From assembly GCF_900100185.1 (NCBI RefSeq), contig NZ_FNEN01000006.1:103992-162859 (forward strand): a stretch of 58,868 nucleotides of DNA. The letters are read 5' to 3'. A program made the translations under genes and the position numbers. Each line of letters begins with the position of its first letter. The first letter of the stretch is position 1. Below, piece after piece: positions 42,558 to 51,516 of the stretch. The notes under the pieces are model-generated. The model ran no database searches. It was given only the letters and a program-made list of their open reading frames with translations, and was not told where the DNA came from. The DNA is from Natribacillus halophilus. GTDB lineage: Bacteria; Bacillota; Bacilli; Bacillales; Marinococcaceae.

Positions 42558-42749
42558 ATGTCATTATCGATGCAAACATCTGCCGTCCTTAACGGCGATG
42601 ATCTCCTGTTGCCGGACATTAACCTCACGGTTGAGAAAGGCGAGCCTGCAGTCATTCAAGGTGATATCGAATGGCTCGAATCGTTCCACTCTTTGCTTTT
42701 AACAGAACAGGATTCAAAGAACCTGTTTGTCTTATCCCCATTCTCCTGA
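42558..42749 (+). pseudogene. N-terminal remnant of an ABC transporter ATPase
   Basis: The first 48 residues, opening MSLSMQTSAVLNGDDLLLPD and INLTVEKGEPAVIQGD, match the start of an ABC ATPase up to the region where Walker A should come (AVIQGD in place of a GPSGSGKST loop), then run into unrelated sequence. AAGGAGT precedes the ATG. The remaining 150 or more residues of an ATPase are gone. The join to the permease remnant lies near 42705. Confidence 0.6.
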
Positions 42750-43054
42750 TTATGCTTTCCATAGGAACCATTATAGCTTCCTATGCCAATGATAAAATGG
42801 AAGCCGCCATATGGGAAACGCCAATCTTCATCATTCTTATTACCATGGAAATAATTCGTGAGTCTCTGTTCAATAATGAATGGTCAACATTCTCGGCTAT
42901 GCTTCCCAATTACCAATACTATCAAGGTTTAACCCTCATCACTGACCAGCCAATGGAAGCGTTCTTGTCTTCTTTTTTCTATTTCTTTATCTGCGCCGCG
43001 GTCTTTATTTTTCTAGCCGCCTTCGTTCTTAATAGGCGCCAACAATCTTTTTAG
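42706..43054 (+). pseudogene. C-terminal remnant of an ABC transporter permease
   Basis: About 115 residues in another frame, from TGFKEPVCLIPILLIMLSIG through TMEIIRESLFNNEWSTFSAM to FLAAFVLNRRQQSF, with three hydrophobic helices. It looks like the last third of an ABC permease that was encoded next to the truncated ATPase. An internal deletion seems to have fused the two genes and removed everything between. No start codon with a site is visible. Confidence 0.55.
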
Positions 43055-43201
43055 CCTTACCAATTCACGGTGAGGCTTTCTCTTTTTATGGGTGCTGTCC
43101 CTCCAATAAACTCCTTTTTCCCTCCTTCTATGCTCTTTTTAAAGCAGGAACCGCAAATTTTCTCTACACTTATAAACAAAACTTGTAAGGAGAGTTGGCG
43201 T

Positions 43202-43720
43202 ATGTGGCAAGAAATGGTACAAGATTTCCTCATTCAATTATCTGAAATGAACGCTTTTTTGCAGTACTTAGGTGTTTTTGCGATAGGTTTCATCCCACCT
43301 CTGGAATCATTTGGCGGAGCTGCCGCCGGAGCTACTGTCGGTATGCCGTTTATCTCTACAGCTCTCATTAGCATAATCGGAAACTGGATTTCAATGATGC
43401 TCCTTATTTTACCGTTTAATGCTTTGCTAACGAAGATCCGCAATCGGAAATCGAAAAAAGACGGGCTTATACAAAAGGGATCAAACAAAGCGAGAGAACA
43501 GTATGACAAATATGGTGTGCCAGGCGTTGCGATCATCTCTCCCTTGGTTCCCTCTTCAGGTCATATTGCTGCCTTCGCCTCACTATCTGCAGGAGCAAGC
43601 AAAAAAAGAGTCATAGTATGGCATACCATAAGTATGGTTATTTGGGGCGTACTTGGTATAGCATTTGGCGTTTATTTAAACTATGGGATCATGCAAGCTG
43701 GAGCTTTGGCGATTATTTAA
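43202..43720 (+). CDS. Small multidrug export family protein
   Basis: A 172-residue membrane protein with about four helices. FAIGFIPPLESFGGAAAGAT and KYGVPGVAIISPLVPSSGHI are the conserved glycine/proline-rich re-entrant segments of the Sm_multidrug_ex (PF06695) group, which is related to the DedA-like fold. AAGGAGAG precedes the ATG at 43202; a longer ORF reading from 43070 is not supported. It lies about 100 bases upstream of the RND pump gene. Transport function in this family is poorly proven. Confidence 0.65.
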   Translation: MWQEMVQDFLIQLSEMNAFLQYLGVFAIGFIPPLESFGGAAAGATVGMPFISTALISIIGNWISMMLLILPFNALLTKIRNRKSKKDGLIQKGSNKAREQYDKYGVPGVAIISPLVPSSGHIAAFASLSAGASKKRVIVWHTISMVIWGVLGIAFGVYLNYGIMQAGALAII

Positions 43721-43820
43721 ATTATTCTTAATAAATTCTCCGGAGAGTATTGATTTTAACGTTACGTCATGTATTATGGTGTTTGGTGAAGGAATAATTT
43801 TCTGCAAATGGAGTGAGGAA

Positions 43821-46800
43821 ATGAACTGGTTACGGTTGTTATTGAAACGAAAGTTAATCGTTGGTCTGTTGTCCATCTTTGTTTTATTGTTTGGTCTTTA
43901 TGCCAGCAGTGATCTCGACATGGAAATGATGCCGGGTATGACAATGGATATGGGGATGGTGCAAATTGATGCGGGCGAACTGAATACGCTCGATATGGAA
44001 GAGACCGTCATCAATCCTGTTGAGGACCGCCTGGAAGACATTGAGCATGTCGATACATATGAAACAACCATTACCCTCGGCAACGGTTCGATCATGATCA
44101 TGTTTGAAGAGGGTGAAGGGGATGATGCCTTCGCCGACGTAGAAGCGGCCATGAATGAAATGGAAAACGAAATATCCGACATCGATCATGTTTTTTCCAT
44201 GCAAGCTTCCATGAATCCGCCTTATGAACTGAATTATGATTTATACGGCGCGGACAGTGAGGAATTGGCGTATGTATCCGAGGAAGTCATTCAACCTCGG
44301 CTCGAGTCGCTTACTGAGGTTAGAGAAGTAGATGTGGCCGCGGAAGATAGTGAAGAGCTTAACATTGAGTTGGACCATGAACAATTGCAGGAAGATGGAG
44401 TTGATCCCCAACACATCGCCCAACTTTTCCAGGAGGAAAACGAGAACAGGGCCATCGGGGAATTATCGGAAGAAGAGGATGAACCCCGGTTAAGATGGGA
44501 CGGCACGATGCTTAGCGTGGAAGATATCGAAGATATGCAGATATCAACCCCTAATGGGCCTGAACCATTGGAAGAGTATGCGTCTATTGAGATGGCCCAG
44601 GCGGATACAACCACGACAGCGTGGAAAAACGGAGAGGACGACTACGTATTTTTACAAATCGGACGTTCCGACGATGTCACCGAGGTTGAAATGACAGAAG
44701 CGGTGCGTGCCGAAGTTGAGGATATAAAAGCAGAGGGGCTGCCGGAAGACGTCGAGCTCGAGGAGATGTTGGCGACGGCCGATTATATCACCAATGACCT
44801 CCGCGACATTCAGACGAATGTGTTATACGGCGGGCTTCTGGCGCTAGTGGTATTATTTACTTTTCTAAGAAGCTTTCGCGCCACGGCGATTGTGGGCATT
44901 TCTATTCCCCTGTCTCTATTGCTTACATTTTCGCTGATGTGGTTCATGGACTACAGTATCAACGTGATGACACTCCTCGCCCTCGGATTGGGTATCGCGA
45001 TGATGGTGGATGCCTCGATCGTCATTCTGGAGTCCATTTATCGCAAATTACAACAGGGCCTCCCCAAATTTGAGGCCGTAATTCAAGGGACAAAAGAAGT
45101 ATCGACCGCTGTGCTTGCTTCGATGCTGACGACGGTTGTCGTTTTCCTGCCGATCGGTATTTTAAGCGGGGACGTGGGAGAATTCATCATGATGTTGGCC
45201 ATGGTCATCATTATCACACTCGTCAGTTCCGTGTTAATATCCTTTACCGTCATTCCTGTATTGTCAGAGAAGTGGATCAGGATGAAAGAATCCAAAGTTC
45301 ACAAAAAGGAAAACGCGATCTTACGAGGTTATGGCCGTTTCGTCGGTTGGATGTCATGGAAAAAATGGCGTAGATGGCTGGTGTCTACCGGATTCGCGTT
45401 TCTGTTTTTCTTATCCCTTTTTCTGATTGCCTTTGTGCCCATGAGCATGATGCCGGATGTATTGGAGCGACAAGCCGAACTCATGGTGGATTTGGAAAAC
45501 CATACCGATGATGAGGAAAAAGAATCCATTGCCGATGCCATGCATGAACGCTTATCCGATACAACCGATGTCGCCGATTATACAGTTATGACAGAAGAAG
45601 ATATGATGTTTGCTTTCATAAACATGACACCTGAAGAAGAAGCCAGCCTGCCTCAAGCGCAGGTGAACACGGAGATCATGAACAATTTGGAAGCACTGGA
45701 AGAGGATTATCCGATCGAAAATGTCGCTATGTCCATGGAAGCCGGGGAAATGGGGAACCCGGTAGAAATCATTGTACAAGGAGACAGCCTGGATGAACTT
45801 CGTGAGATTGCCGAGGATATGGAAACCGGACTGGAAAATATCGAAGGCATCACGGGTATTCACCATTCCATGGGCGATATGGAAACGGAACAAGAGTTTG
45901 TGATTGATGAAGAGGGAGTTGAAGACGCAGGTTTAACGACAGGTCAGGTTCGTGAACAAATAGAAGCTGCTTTCATGAATGAGCAGATCGATGAAATGGC
46001 CTTGGATGGCCGTGATTATCCCGTCTTTATGAGCTCGGATCTGGAAGTGGGCAGCCAGGATGAACTTGAGGATTTGGATATTGAAATTCCACCGGAAGAA
46101 GAAACCCTTATGCCGGGTGAAGAATCGGAAGAAGCTGACACGATGGATTTGGCGGAATTTGTGGACCTGGAAACAACTGAGGCCCCGCAAGAACTGGAAC
46201 ATGAAGATGGCGAGCGGATCGTGAAAGTTATGGCCAGCCTGGAAGACCGTGATCTCGGTTCCGTTAATGCCGACGTTCAGGAGATGATTGCCGGCTATGA
46301 CTTTGATGACGGCTATACGGCCGGATTTGGTGGGCAGATGGAACAACAGCAAGAAATGATGATGGAAATGATGTACATTTTCTTAATCTCCATCTTTCTC
46401 GTATATGTGGTGATGGCGATCCAATTTAACCATTTGATCCATCCTCTCGTGATCATGTCCGTGATCCCGATGACAATTGTGGGAGTTATTCTTGGTCTGT
46501 TGATCACGCAGCAGGAATTAAATCCGATTTCTGCGATGGGTGCGCTGATTCTCGTAGGGATTGTCCTCAATAACGCCATTTTGCTGGTTGACCGTACGAA
46601 ACAATTGCGGAAACAAGGTTGGGATCGTGGCAACGCTTTACAGGAAGCCGGCAAAAATCGTATGCGCCCGATCTTTATGACGACGTTAACTACCGTTGCC
46701 GGTATGCTTCCTCTAGCGTTGGCTACCGGAAGCGCCAGTAATTACCAGGCACCGATGGCGACAGTGATCATATTCGGATTGTTATTCGCGACATTTATTA

Positions 46801-46934
46801 CGCTACTCCTTGTCCCTTCCGTATATATGATCATGGAAGATATATTGGGTTGGCCTAAACGGTATTTAAAAAAGCGCCGTAAAAAGAAAGCGGACAAAAC
46901 AGGCAGTGAAATATCTACGGAGAAGAGCCAATAA
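43821..46934 (+). CDS. RND-family efflux pump (HAE1/SwrC-like)
   Basis: A 1037-residue inner-membrane proton-driven pump with twelve helices and two large extracytoplasmic domains. RND motifs include LRSFRATAIVGISIPLSLLL and LLALGLGIAMMVDASIVILE in TM4; the Asp in MMVDAS fits AcrB D407, while D408 is Ala. Domains are extremely acidic (long EE/DE runs). Gram-positive relatives include SwrC/YerP of B. subtilis, which exports surfactin and detergents. Start at 43821 with GGAGTGAGG upstream. No membrane-fusion or outer-membrane partner is nearby, as usual in Firmicutes. Confidence 0.85.
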   Translation: MNWLRLLLKRKLIVGLLSIFVLLFGLYASSDLDMEMMPGMTMDMGMVQIDAGELNTLDMEETVINPVEDRLEDIEHVDTYETTITLGNGSIMIMFEEGEGDDAFADVEAAMNEMENEISDIDHVFSMQASMNPPYELNYDLYGADSEELAYVSEEVIQPRLESLTEVREVDVAAEDSEELNIELDHEQLQEDGVDPQHIAQLFQEENENRAIGELSEEEDEPRLRWDGTMLSVEDIEDMQISTPNGPEPLEEYASIEMAQADTTTTAWKNGEDDYVFLQIGRSDDVTEVEMTEAVRAEVEDIKAEGLPEDVELEEMLATADYITNDLRDIQTNVLYGGLLALVVLFTFLRSFRATAIVGISIPLSLLLTFSLMWFMDYSINVMTLLALGLGIAMMVDASIVILESIYRKLQQGLPKFEAVIQGTKEVSTAVLASMLTTVVVFLPIGILSGDVGEFIMMLAMVIIITLVSSVLISFTVIPVLSEKWIRMKESKVHKKENAILRGYGRFVGWMSWKKWRRWLVSTGFAFLFFLSLFLIAFVPMSMMPDVLERQAELMVDLENHTDDEEKESIADAMHERLSDTTDVADYTVMTEEDMMFAFINMTPEEEASLPQAQVNTEIMNNLEALEEDYPIENVAMSMEAGEMGNPVEIIVQGDSLDELREIAEDMETGLENIEGITGIHHSMGDMETEQEFVIDEEGVEDAGLTTGQVREQIEAAFMNEQIDEMALDGRDYPVFMSSDLEVGSQDELEDLDIEIPPEEETLMPGEESEEADTMDLAEFVDLETTEAPQELEHEDGERIVKVMASLEDRDLGSVNADVQEMIAGYDFDDGYTAGFGGQMEQQQEMMMEMMYIFLISIFLVYVVMAIQFNHLIHPLVIMSVIPMTIVGVILGLLITQQELNPISAMGALILVGIVLNNAILLVDRTKQLRKQGWDRGNALQEAGKNRMRPIFMTTLTTVAGMLPLALATGSASNYQAPMATVIIFGLLFATFITLLLVPSVYMIMEDILGWPKRYLKKRRKKKADKTGSEISTEKSQ

Positions 46935-47050
46935 GTGCCAATTATGTTATTTGCATTTCATTTTAAAAGGGTCTAGACATCCCCCTGGATATGCTGTAAG
47001 ATGCTTTCTCGTGATTCTAAAAAACTGAGGAAGCAAAGGGGTGTTTGACC

Positions 47051-47818
47051 ATGATGCGCTTAACCTTTTCCAGAAAAACGATTTTAACCATTTTTATGCT
47101 TGGAACATTTGCCGTTGGCATGACCGAATACGTCGTCACAGGTTTGCTCACGCAATTTGCGGAAGATCTGAACGTCGATGTATCAACGACGGGGTTGCTG
47201 TTAACGGTTTATGCGATTAGTGTGGCGGTCTTCGGTCCGCTCCTTCGCATCATAACGATCCGATTTTCACCAAAGCCATTGCTCATTGGACTCATGGCTA
47301 TGTTTATTGGCAGTAACATCATGGTCGCGACGGCCCCAAATTTTGACGTTTTGTTGCTGTCAAGATTGACTTCGGCGGCCATGCATGCCCCCTTCTTTGG
47401 TTTATGTATGTCTCTGGCCGTGAATATGTCTACCCCCGACAAACGGACAGGAGCCATTGCCATGGTCCAGGGCGGCCTTACAATTGCCGTAATGCTCGGG
47501 GTTCCGTTTGGTTCTTTTCTCGGTGGTATGCTTGACTGGAGGTTCGTATTCTGGTTTATGGCCATGCTTGGTCTTATAACCTTAATCGGCATTGCGATCG
47601 TCACCCCAAACGCGAAACCGTCCGAAGCTCCGAAATTGAAACAAGAAATGGGGATCCTGAAAAATAAAAACGTCCTTATGGTTATCGCAGTCATTGTGTT
47701 TGGATTTTCCGGTGTGTTCACGGCTTATACGTTCAAGGAACCGATGATTTCAGGAGCCAGAGAGTACAGTATAAAATATTTTTACAGCCCGGTTGATAAA
47801 GCGCTAACCCTTCAATGA
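47051..47818 (+). pseudogene. MFS transporter (DHA1), C-terminal half missing
   Basis: A 255-residue ORF with the first seven helices of a DHA1 transporter: GMTEYVVTGLLTQFAEDLNV, ISVAVFGPLLRIITIR, and GLTIAVMLGVPFGSFLGGML as motif C. Family members are near 390 residues. After VFTAYTFKEPMISG the reading frame passes into unrelated GAREYSIKYFYSPVDKAL and stops inside the terminator of the opposite gene. AAAGGGG precedes the ATG. Deletion probably joined it to the AI-2E gene's 3' region. Confidence 0.7.
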
Positions 47819-47832
47819 GAAGGGTTAGCGCT
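47800..47832 (-). terminator. Terminator of the AI-2E family gene
   Basis: A 13-bp stem, AGCGCTAACCCTT/AAGGGTTAGCGCT, with a six-base loop. It overlaps the end of the truncated MFS ORF. T-runs are short. Confidence 0.65.
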
Positions 47833-47844
47833 CAACTTTGTCGT

Positions 47845-48900
47845 CTAAATCTTGAAATCCATTTTTATAATGCCGGCTTCTTTGGCAGACAAAAAAGCAA
47901 TGAGCAATAATGGGCCAAGAACAAAGCCGATCACGCCGAATACCATCAAACCGAGATACAGGGAAATCAATGTGGCAAGCGGAGATAATCCTATACGAGT
48001 GCCCATTACTTTTGGTTCTATTGTCCTTCTAATCGTCAAGAGGACCGCAGCTAATATTAACAGCTGTGTGCCCAATACAACATCGCCGGCAATGAATTGG
48101 AATAATCCCCAGGGAGCCAATATTGCAACCGAACCAATGATAGGGATAAGGTCAATGAGCCAAATAATAAGCGACATAATCAACGCCACTTCAGGTGTAA
48201 TCCAATAAAGACTAACAAGGGTAACGGCCAAAATAATAAGACTCACCAAAAATTGCGCTTTGATAAAACCGAAAATGACATTGGAAAAACGCAAGGCCAT
48301 AAAGTTTACTTTTTCTTGTGTTTCATCCTTTAAATATGAATAAAACATCTTTTTCAAGCGTGGCATATCCAGTAAAAACAAAAACAAGGCGATCACATAG
48401 ACGATGATGGATACGAAATAGCCCGGAATACTTGATATAAATGCCGTAATTTGCCCAAGAATGTTTACATTGCTGACACTTGCCCCCAGTTCACTTAATA
48501 AGCTTCTCACTTCCCGGTTAATGACTTGGCCAAATTCGGCAGGAAGGTTTTCGTTATCCTCTAGAAAATTTTGAAAGTCAATCAACGCATTGTTTATTTC
48601 ATTGATGTAGCGGGGGATATTCTCCACAAATTGTATACCCTGGGTCACTATAGCTGCGGTGATAAAGTATGTAGATGCTCCTAAAATAACCAAAAACAAA
48701 CTAAACACTGTAATGACAGAAAGATGCCTCGGAAATCTCGCCCGGCGAATCAGAAACTTAACGGCCGGTGACAATAACAGCGCTGTAAAAAAAGCTGTAA
48801 TAATCGGCAGGGAAACCGGTAATACGAAATATCCAGCTACGATAAGCAGGATGACAACGATAACAATAGTGATGTTTCGTTTAGTAATAAATTTTGTCAC
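47845..48900 (-). CDS. AI-2E family membrane transporter
   Basis: A 351-residue member of PF01594 with eight predicted helices. The central coiled region (EINNALIDFQNFLEDNENLP) and PKVMGTRIGLSPLATLISLY with GVIGFVLGPLLLIAFLSAKE are diagnostic. Members include Na+/H+ antiporters and exporters of autoinducer-2 or other molecules. GTG at 48900 with GGAAGAGG upstream gives a normal-sized protein; the ORF can be read from 48966. Its exact role is open. Confidence 0.75.
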   Translation of the reverse strand: MTKFITKRNITIVIVVILLIVAGYFVLPVSLPIITAFFTALLLSPAVKFLIRRARFPRHLSVITVFSLFLVILGASTYFITAAIVTQGIQFVENIPRYINEINNALIDFQNFLEDNENLPAEFGQVINREVRSLLSELGASVSNVNILGQITAFISSIPGYFVSIIVYVIALFLFLLDMPRLKKMFYSYLKDETQEKVNFMALRFSNVIFGFIKAQFLVSLIILAVTLVSLYWITPEVALIMSLIIWLIDLIPIIGSVAILAPWGLFQFIAGDVVLGTQLLILAAVLLTIRRTIEPKVMGTRIGLSPLATLISLYLGLMVFGVIGFVLGPLLLIAFLSAKEAGIIKMDFKI

Positions 48901-49003
48901 GAATATGCCTCTTCCCAAATATATTTTCTTTTTCCATTCTAACATGTTTCGTTTTTTTCGTATCATATTTTGAATTTACTGCCACTCAGTAGAATGATCA
49001 TTT

Positions 49004-49037
49004 GAAGTCCTTGACCCTACACCAGGCCAAGGACTTC
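49004..49037 (-). terminator. Terminator of the small membrane protein gene
   Basis: A GAAGTCCTTG/CAAGGACTTC stem lies ten bases beyond the 49048 stop codon on the minus strand. No long T-run. Confidence 0.5.
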
Positions 49038-49047
49038 ATGAATGTCA

Positions 49048-49236
49048 TTAATCACGGTTTTTCATGAACATCGCAATCAGAATAATTAACCCGATACAAA
49101 TGAAACTTGCATACGAAAAAAAGTCAGGTAAATTGAGTTCAGGCCAAGTGTCGATGTTCTCTTGTATGCCATTATAGATAAAAAGCGCCTGAATGATCGA
49201 TAAAATAATCATCATTAGCGCGAGAAAATGTCTCAT
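49048..49236 (-). CDS. Small two-helix membrane protein, 62 residues
   Basis: A short ORF with two hydrophobic helices (MRHFLALMMIILSIIQALFI and YASFICIGLIILIAMFMKNR) joined by an acidic loop. AAAAAGGT precedes the ATG. No family is recognised. It lies between the AI-2E gene and a repeat array. The membrane topology is clear, the function is not. Confidence 0.6.
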   Translation of the reverse strand: MRHFLALMMIILSIIQALFIYNGIQENIDTWPELNLPDFFSYASFICIGLIILIAMFMKNRD

Positions 49237-49319
49237 TTAACCTTTTTTAGCTCCCACGGTTCCGTCAAAGTCCAAATATATTCGCGGATATCCGAGGGAA
49301 CGGAGATCGCGATCTTTAT

Positions 49320-49560
49320 GACACTTGAATCGCGTTGTTATACCCCAAAGGCAGGGTATCTCACTCCAAGAGGGACAAGAAGCACGTTGTTATACCCCAA
49401 AAGCAGGGCATCTCACTCCGAGAGGGACAAGAACCGCGTTGTTATACCCCAAAGGCAGGGCATCTCACTCCGAGAGGGACAAGAAGCACGTTGTCATCCT
49501 TCGAACGACGGGGATCGACCAATCCGAGAGGGCGATGTGATCTCCCTCGGGCTCGTCTTA
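49320..49560. repeat. Tandem array, 52-bp period
   Basis: GTTATACCCC (last copy diverged) begins units at 49337, 49389, 49441 and 49493, each 52 bp apart. Units contain CACTCCGAGAGGGACAAGAA, shared in reverse orientation with the 21158 array, and TTATACCCC, shared with 29839. The final unit merges into diverged sequence. ORFs on the plus strand here are repeat artefacts. Confidence 0.85.
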
Positions 49561-49620
49561 GAAAGGCGATTTTTATTTCCTTTAAAAATCGTTTTACTTT
49601 GACTTTACCTTGTTTTAGCT

Positions 49621-49655
49621 CAGGATAAGGAAGTGGTTTATACTTTCTTACCTGC
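49621..49655 (-). repeat. Two-hairpin dispersed element, copy F (first hairpin only)
   Basis: On the minus strand GCAGGTAAGAAAGT, a six-base loop and ACTTCCTTATCCTG match the first hairpin; the second hairpin and the right end are missing. It begins directly after the TTTTTTT of the alaT-side terminator. Confidence 0.8.
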
Positions 49656-49659
49656 TAAA

Positions 49660-49727
49660 AAAAGCGCCTTCCCTAAGGAAGATCGCGTTTTTAAAGGAGG
49701 ACACATCGCACTCATGTGTCCTCCTTT
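49660..49727 (-). terminator. Double hairpin downstream of alaT
   Basis: Two stems lie in tandem: a 14-bp AAAGGAGGACACAT/ATGTGTCCTCCTTT just after the alaT stop, and a CGC...TTCC/GGAA...GCG stem followed on the minus strand by TTTTTTT. The second is the probable intrinsic terminator; element copy F starts at its T-tract. Confidence 0.75.
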
Positions 49728-49733
49728 AGACTT

Positions 49734-50927
49734 TCATTTACCATGACGACTGACAAAGGCTTCCATGCGTGCGAAAGCCGTTTGCAAGGAATCCAGGGAC
49801 GTTGCGTAAGAACAACGGACGTGGCCTTCGCCGCCTTTTCCGAATACGGATCCGGGGACAACCGCGACTTTTTCCTCGATGAGCAATTGTTCGGCAAATG
49901 TCTCATCATCCATGCCCGTGGCTTCCACGGAAGGAAACGCATAAAAAGATCCCCCCGGAAGGTGACAATTAAGTCCGGCCTCATTTAACGCGTGCACGGT
50001 ATAATTACGGCGGGCACGATAGCTGTTTGTCATTTTCTCAACCGCCTCCCGGCCGTTTCGCAATGCTTCCAGTGCGCCGTGTTGAGCTTGTGTTGGGGCG
50101 CACATCAGCGCATACTGATGAATTTTTAACATCGCTTGTGCGATATCGGCGGGCGCGCAGACGAAACCGAGCCGCCAGCCTGTCATCGCAAATGCTTTGG
50201 AAAAGCCGGAAATCAGCACAGTCCGATCATGCATGCGCTCAAGGGCCGAAAAAGCCGTATGGGGGATATCATAACTGAGCTCCGCGTAAATTTCATCGGA
50301 AAATATGAGCAAGTCATAGGCTTCCGCAACTTCTGCAATCGCCTCGAGTTCCCGTTTGCTCATGACCGCTCCGGTAGGATTGTTCGGAAAAGACAGCACG
50401 ATCGCCCGGCTGCGTTCGGTAATGGCTGCTTCGAGGCGTTCTTTCGTCAGTTTAAAATCGGTAGAAGCGTCTGTCTTTACCGGCACAGGCACCGCGCCCG
50501 AAAGGGTGACGAGCGGTTCATAAGAAACGAAAGCAGGTGTGGCCACCAGCACCTCATCGCCCGGATCGATCGTTGCCCGCACAGCAAGATCGATCGCTTC
50601 ACTGGCTCCTACCGTCACGATCACTTCCTGTTCCGGATCGTAAGACACCTGAAAGCGTTCATCCATATAATCCGTAATCGCCTGCCGGAGCTCCGGCATA
50701 CCGGCATTGGAAGTATATGACGTATACCCTTGCTCCAGGGAGGCCATACAAGCTTCCCGCACATTCCACGGGGTCACAAAATCGGGCTCGCCAACCCCCA
50801 ATGATATACAATCTTCCATGGTTGAGGCCAGGTCAAAAAAGCGGCGAATACCGGACGGTTCAATATTGGAAACCGTTTTTGAGAGACGCTTTTTGCGAGT
50901 GGTCGTGTGTAATGAACTTTGCGTCAT
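49734..50927 (-). CDS. alaT: Class I aminotransferase, alanine aminotransferase AlaT-like (YugH)
   Basis: A 397-residue PLP aminotransferase. SFPNNPTGAVMSKREL and IFSDEIYAELSYD bind the cofactor; the Schiff-base Lys is in LISGFSKAFAMTGWRLGFV. It matches B. subtilis YugH/AlaT, which makes alanine from pyruvate. The start overlaps the alaR stop by four bases, and the pair is in the order alaR-alaT. In B. subtilis AlaR activates alaT in response to L-alanine; the same control is inferred here. Confidence 0.8.
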   Translation of the reverse strand: MTQSSLHTTTRKKRLSKTVSNIEPSGIRRFFDLASTMEDCISLGVGEPDFVTPWNVREACMASLEQGYTSYTSNAGMPELRQAITDYMDERFQVSYDPEQEVIVTVGASEAIDLAVRATIDPGDEVLVATPAFVSYEPLVTLSGAVPVPVKTDASTDFKLTKERLEAAITERSRAIVLSFPNNPTGAVMSKRELEAIAEVAEAYDLLIFSDEIYAELSYDIPHTAFSALERMHDRTVLISGFSKAFAMTGWRLGFVCAPADIAQAMLKIHQYALMCAPTQAQHGALEALRNGREAVEKMTNSYRARRNYTVHALNEAGLNCHLPGGSFYAFPSVEATGMDDETFAEQLLIEEKVAVVPGSVFGKGGEGHVRCSYATSLDSLQTAFARMEAFVSRHGK

Positions 50928-51421
50928 GGCGACACCACCATGCGACGGTCTTTTTCATCCTGATTAAAAACGACACCGTCATGTTTATATTTTTTCAACC
51001 GAAAGTGGGTCGTCGTCGACAATACCGCATCCAATGTCGATAGCTTATTGGAGACGAAACGAGCGACCCCATCCATCGTCTGGCCTTCAACGACGACAGA
51101 AAGATCATACGTCCCCGACATCAAGTATAGCGCACTCACTTCGGGGAAACGCTGAATACGTGCAGCCACTTCATCGAAACCGACATCACGCTGAGGCGTT
51201 ACTTTTACATCGATCATGGCAGCAATGGTTTCTTCTTTAGTTACCTTACTCCAGTCAACAATCGCGGTATAGCTCAAAATAACCTGTTCATCTTCAAGTT
51301 TTTGCATACACACTTTTACATCTTCTTCACTTTCGTCCAACATCTTCGCGAGTACTTCCGTCTCCACACGGCCATTATGCTCGAGGATACGGATGAGCTC
51401 TATTTCTTTGTCGCTGGTCAC
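50924..51421 (-). CDS. alaR: Lrp/AsnC-family regulator, AlaR-like (YugG)
   Basis: A 165-residue regulator. The N-terminal winged helix (IELIRILEHNGRVETEVLAK) and the C-terminal RAM ligand domain (AYLMSGTYDLSVVVEG-like VSALYLMSGTYDLSVVVEGQ) define the Lrp/AsnC family. The start is GTG with GGGGGAG upstream. It overlaps alaT (ATGA), the known AlaR-AlaT arrangement of B. subtilis, so it probably senses L-alanine. The promoter upstream is not clear. Confidence 0.8.
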   Translation of the reverse strand: MTSDKEIELIRILEHNGRVETEVLAKMLDESEEDVKVCMQKLEDEQVILSYTAIVDWSKVTKEETIAAMIDVKVTPQRDVGFDEVAARIQRFPEVSALYLMSGTYDLSVVVEGQTMDGVARFVSNKLSTLDAVLSTTTHFRLKKYKHDGVVFNQDEKDRRMVVSP

Positions 51422-51516
51422 TGCAACTCCCCCAGTTTAAAAATGCCTAAATCTTATATTATCGTAATGCAAAACTATACATCATGTTCCATTTTAGCAT
51501 AAAAGCGGGTGAAAAA

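Noticed and set aside
49228-49628. Overlapping plus-strand ORFs of 71-124 residues in the 49.3-kb region
   Set aside because: They translate the 52-bp repeats (52 is not a multiple of three, so all frames stay open by chance) and have no ribosome-binding sites.
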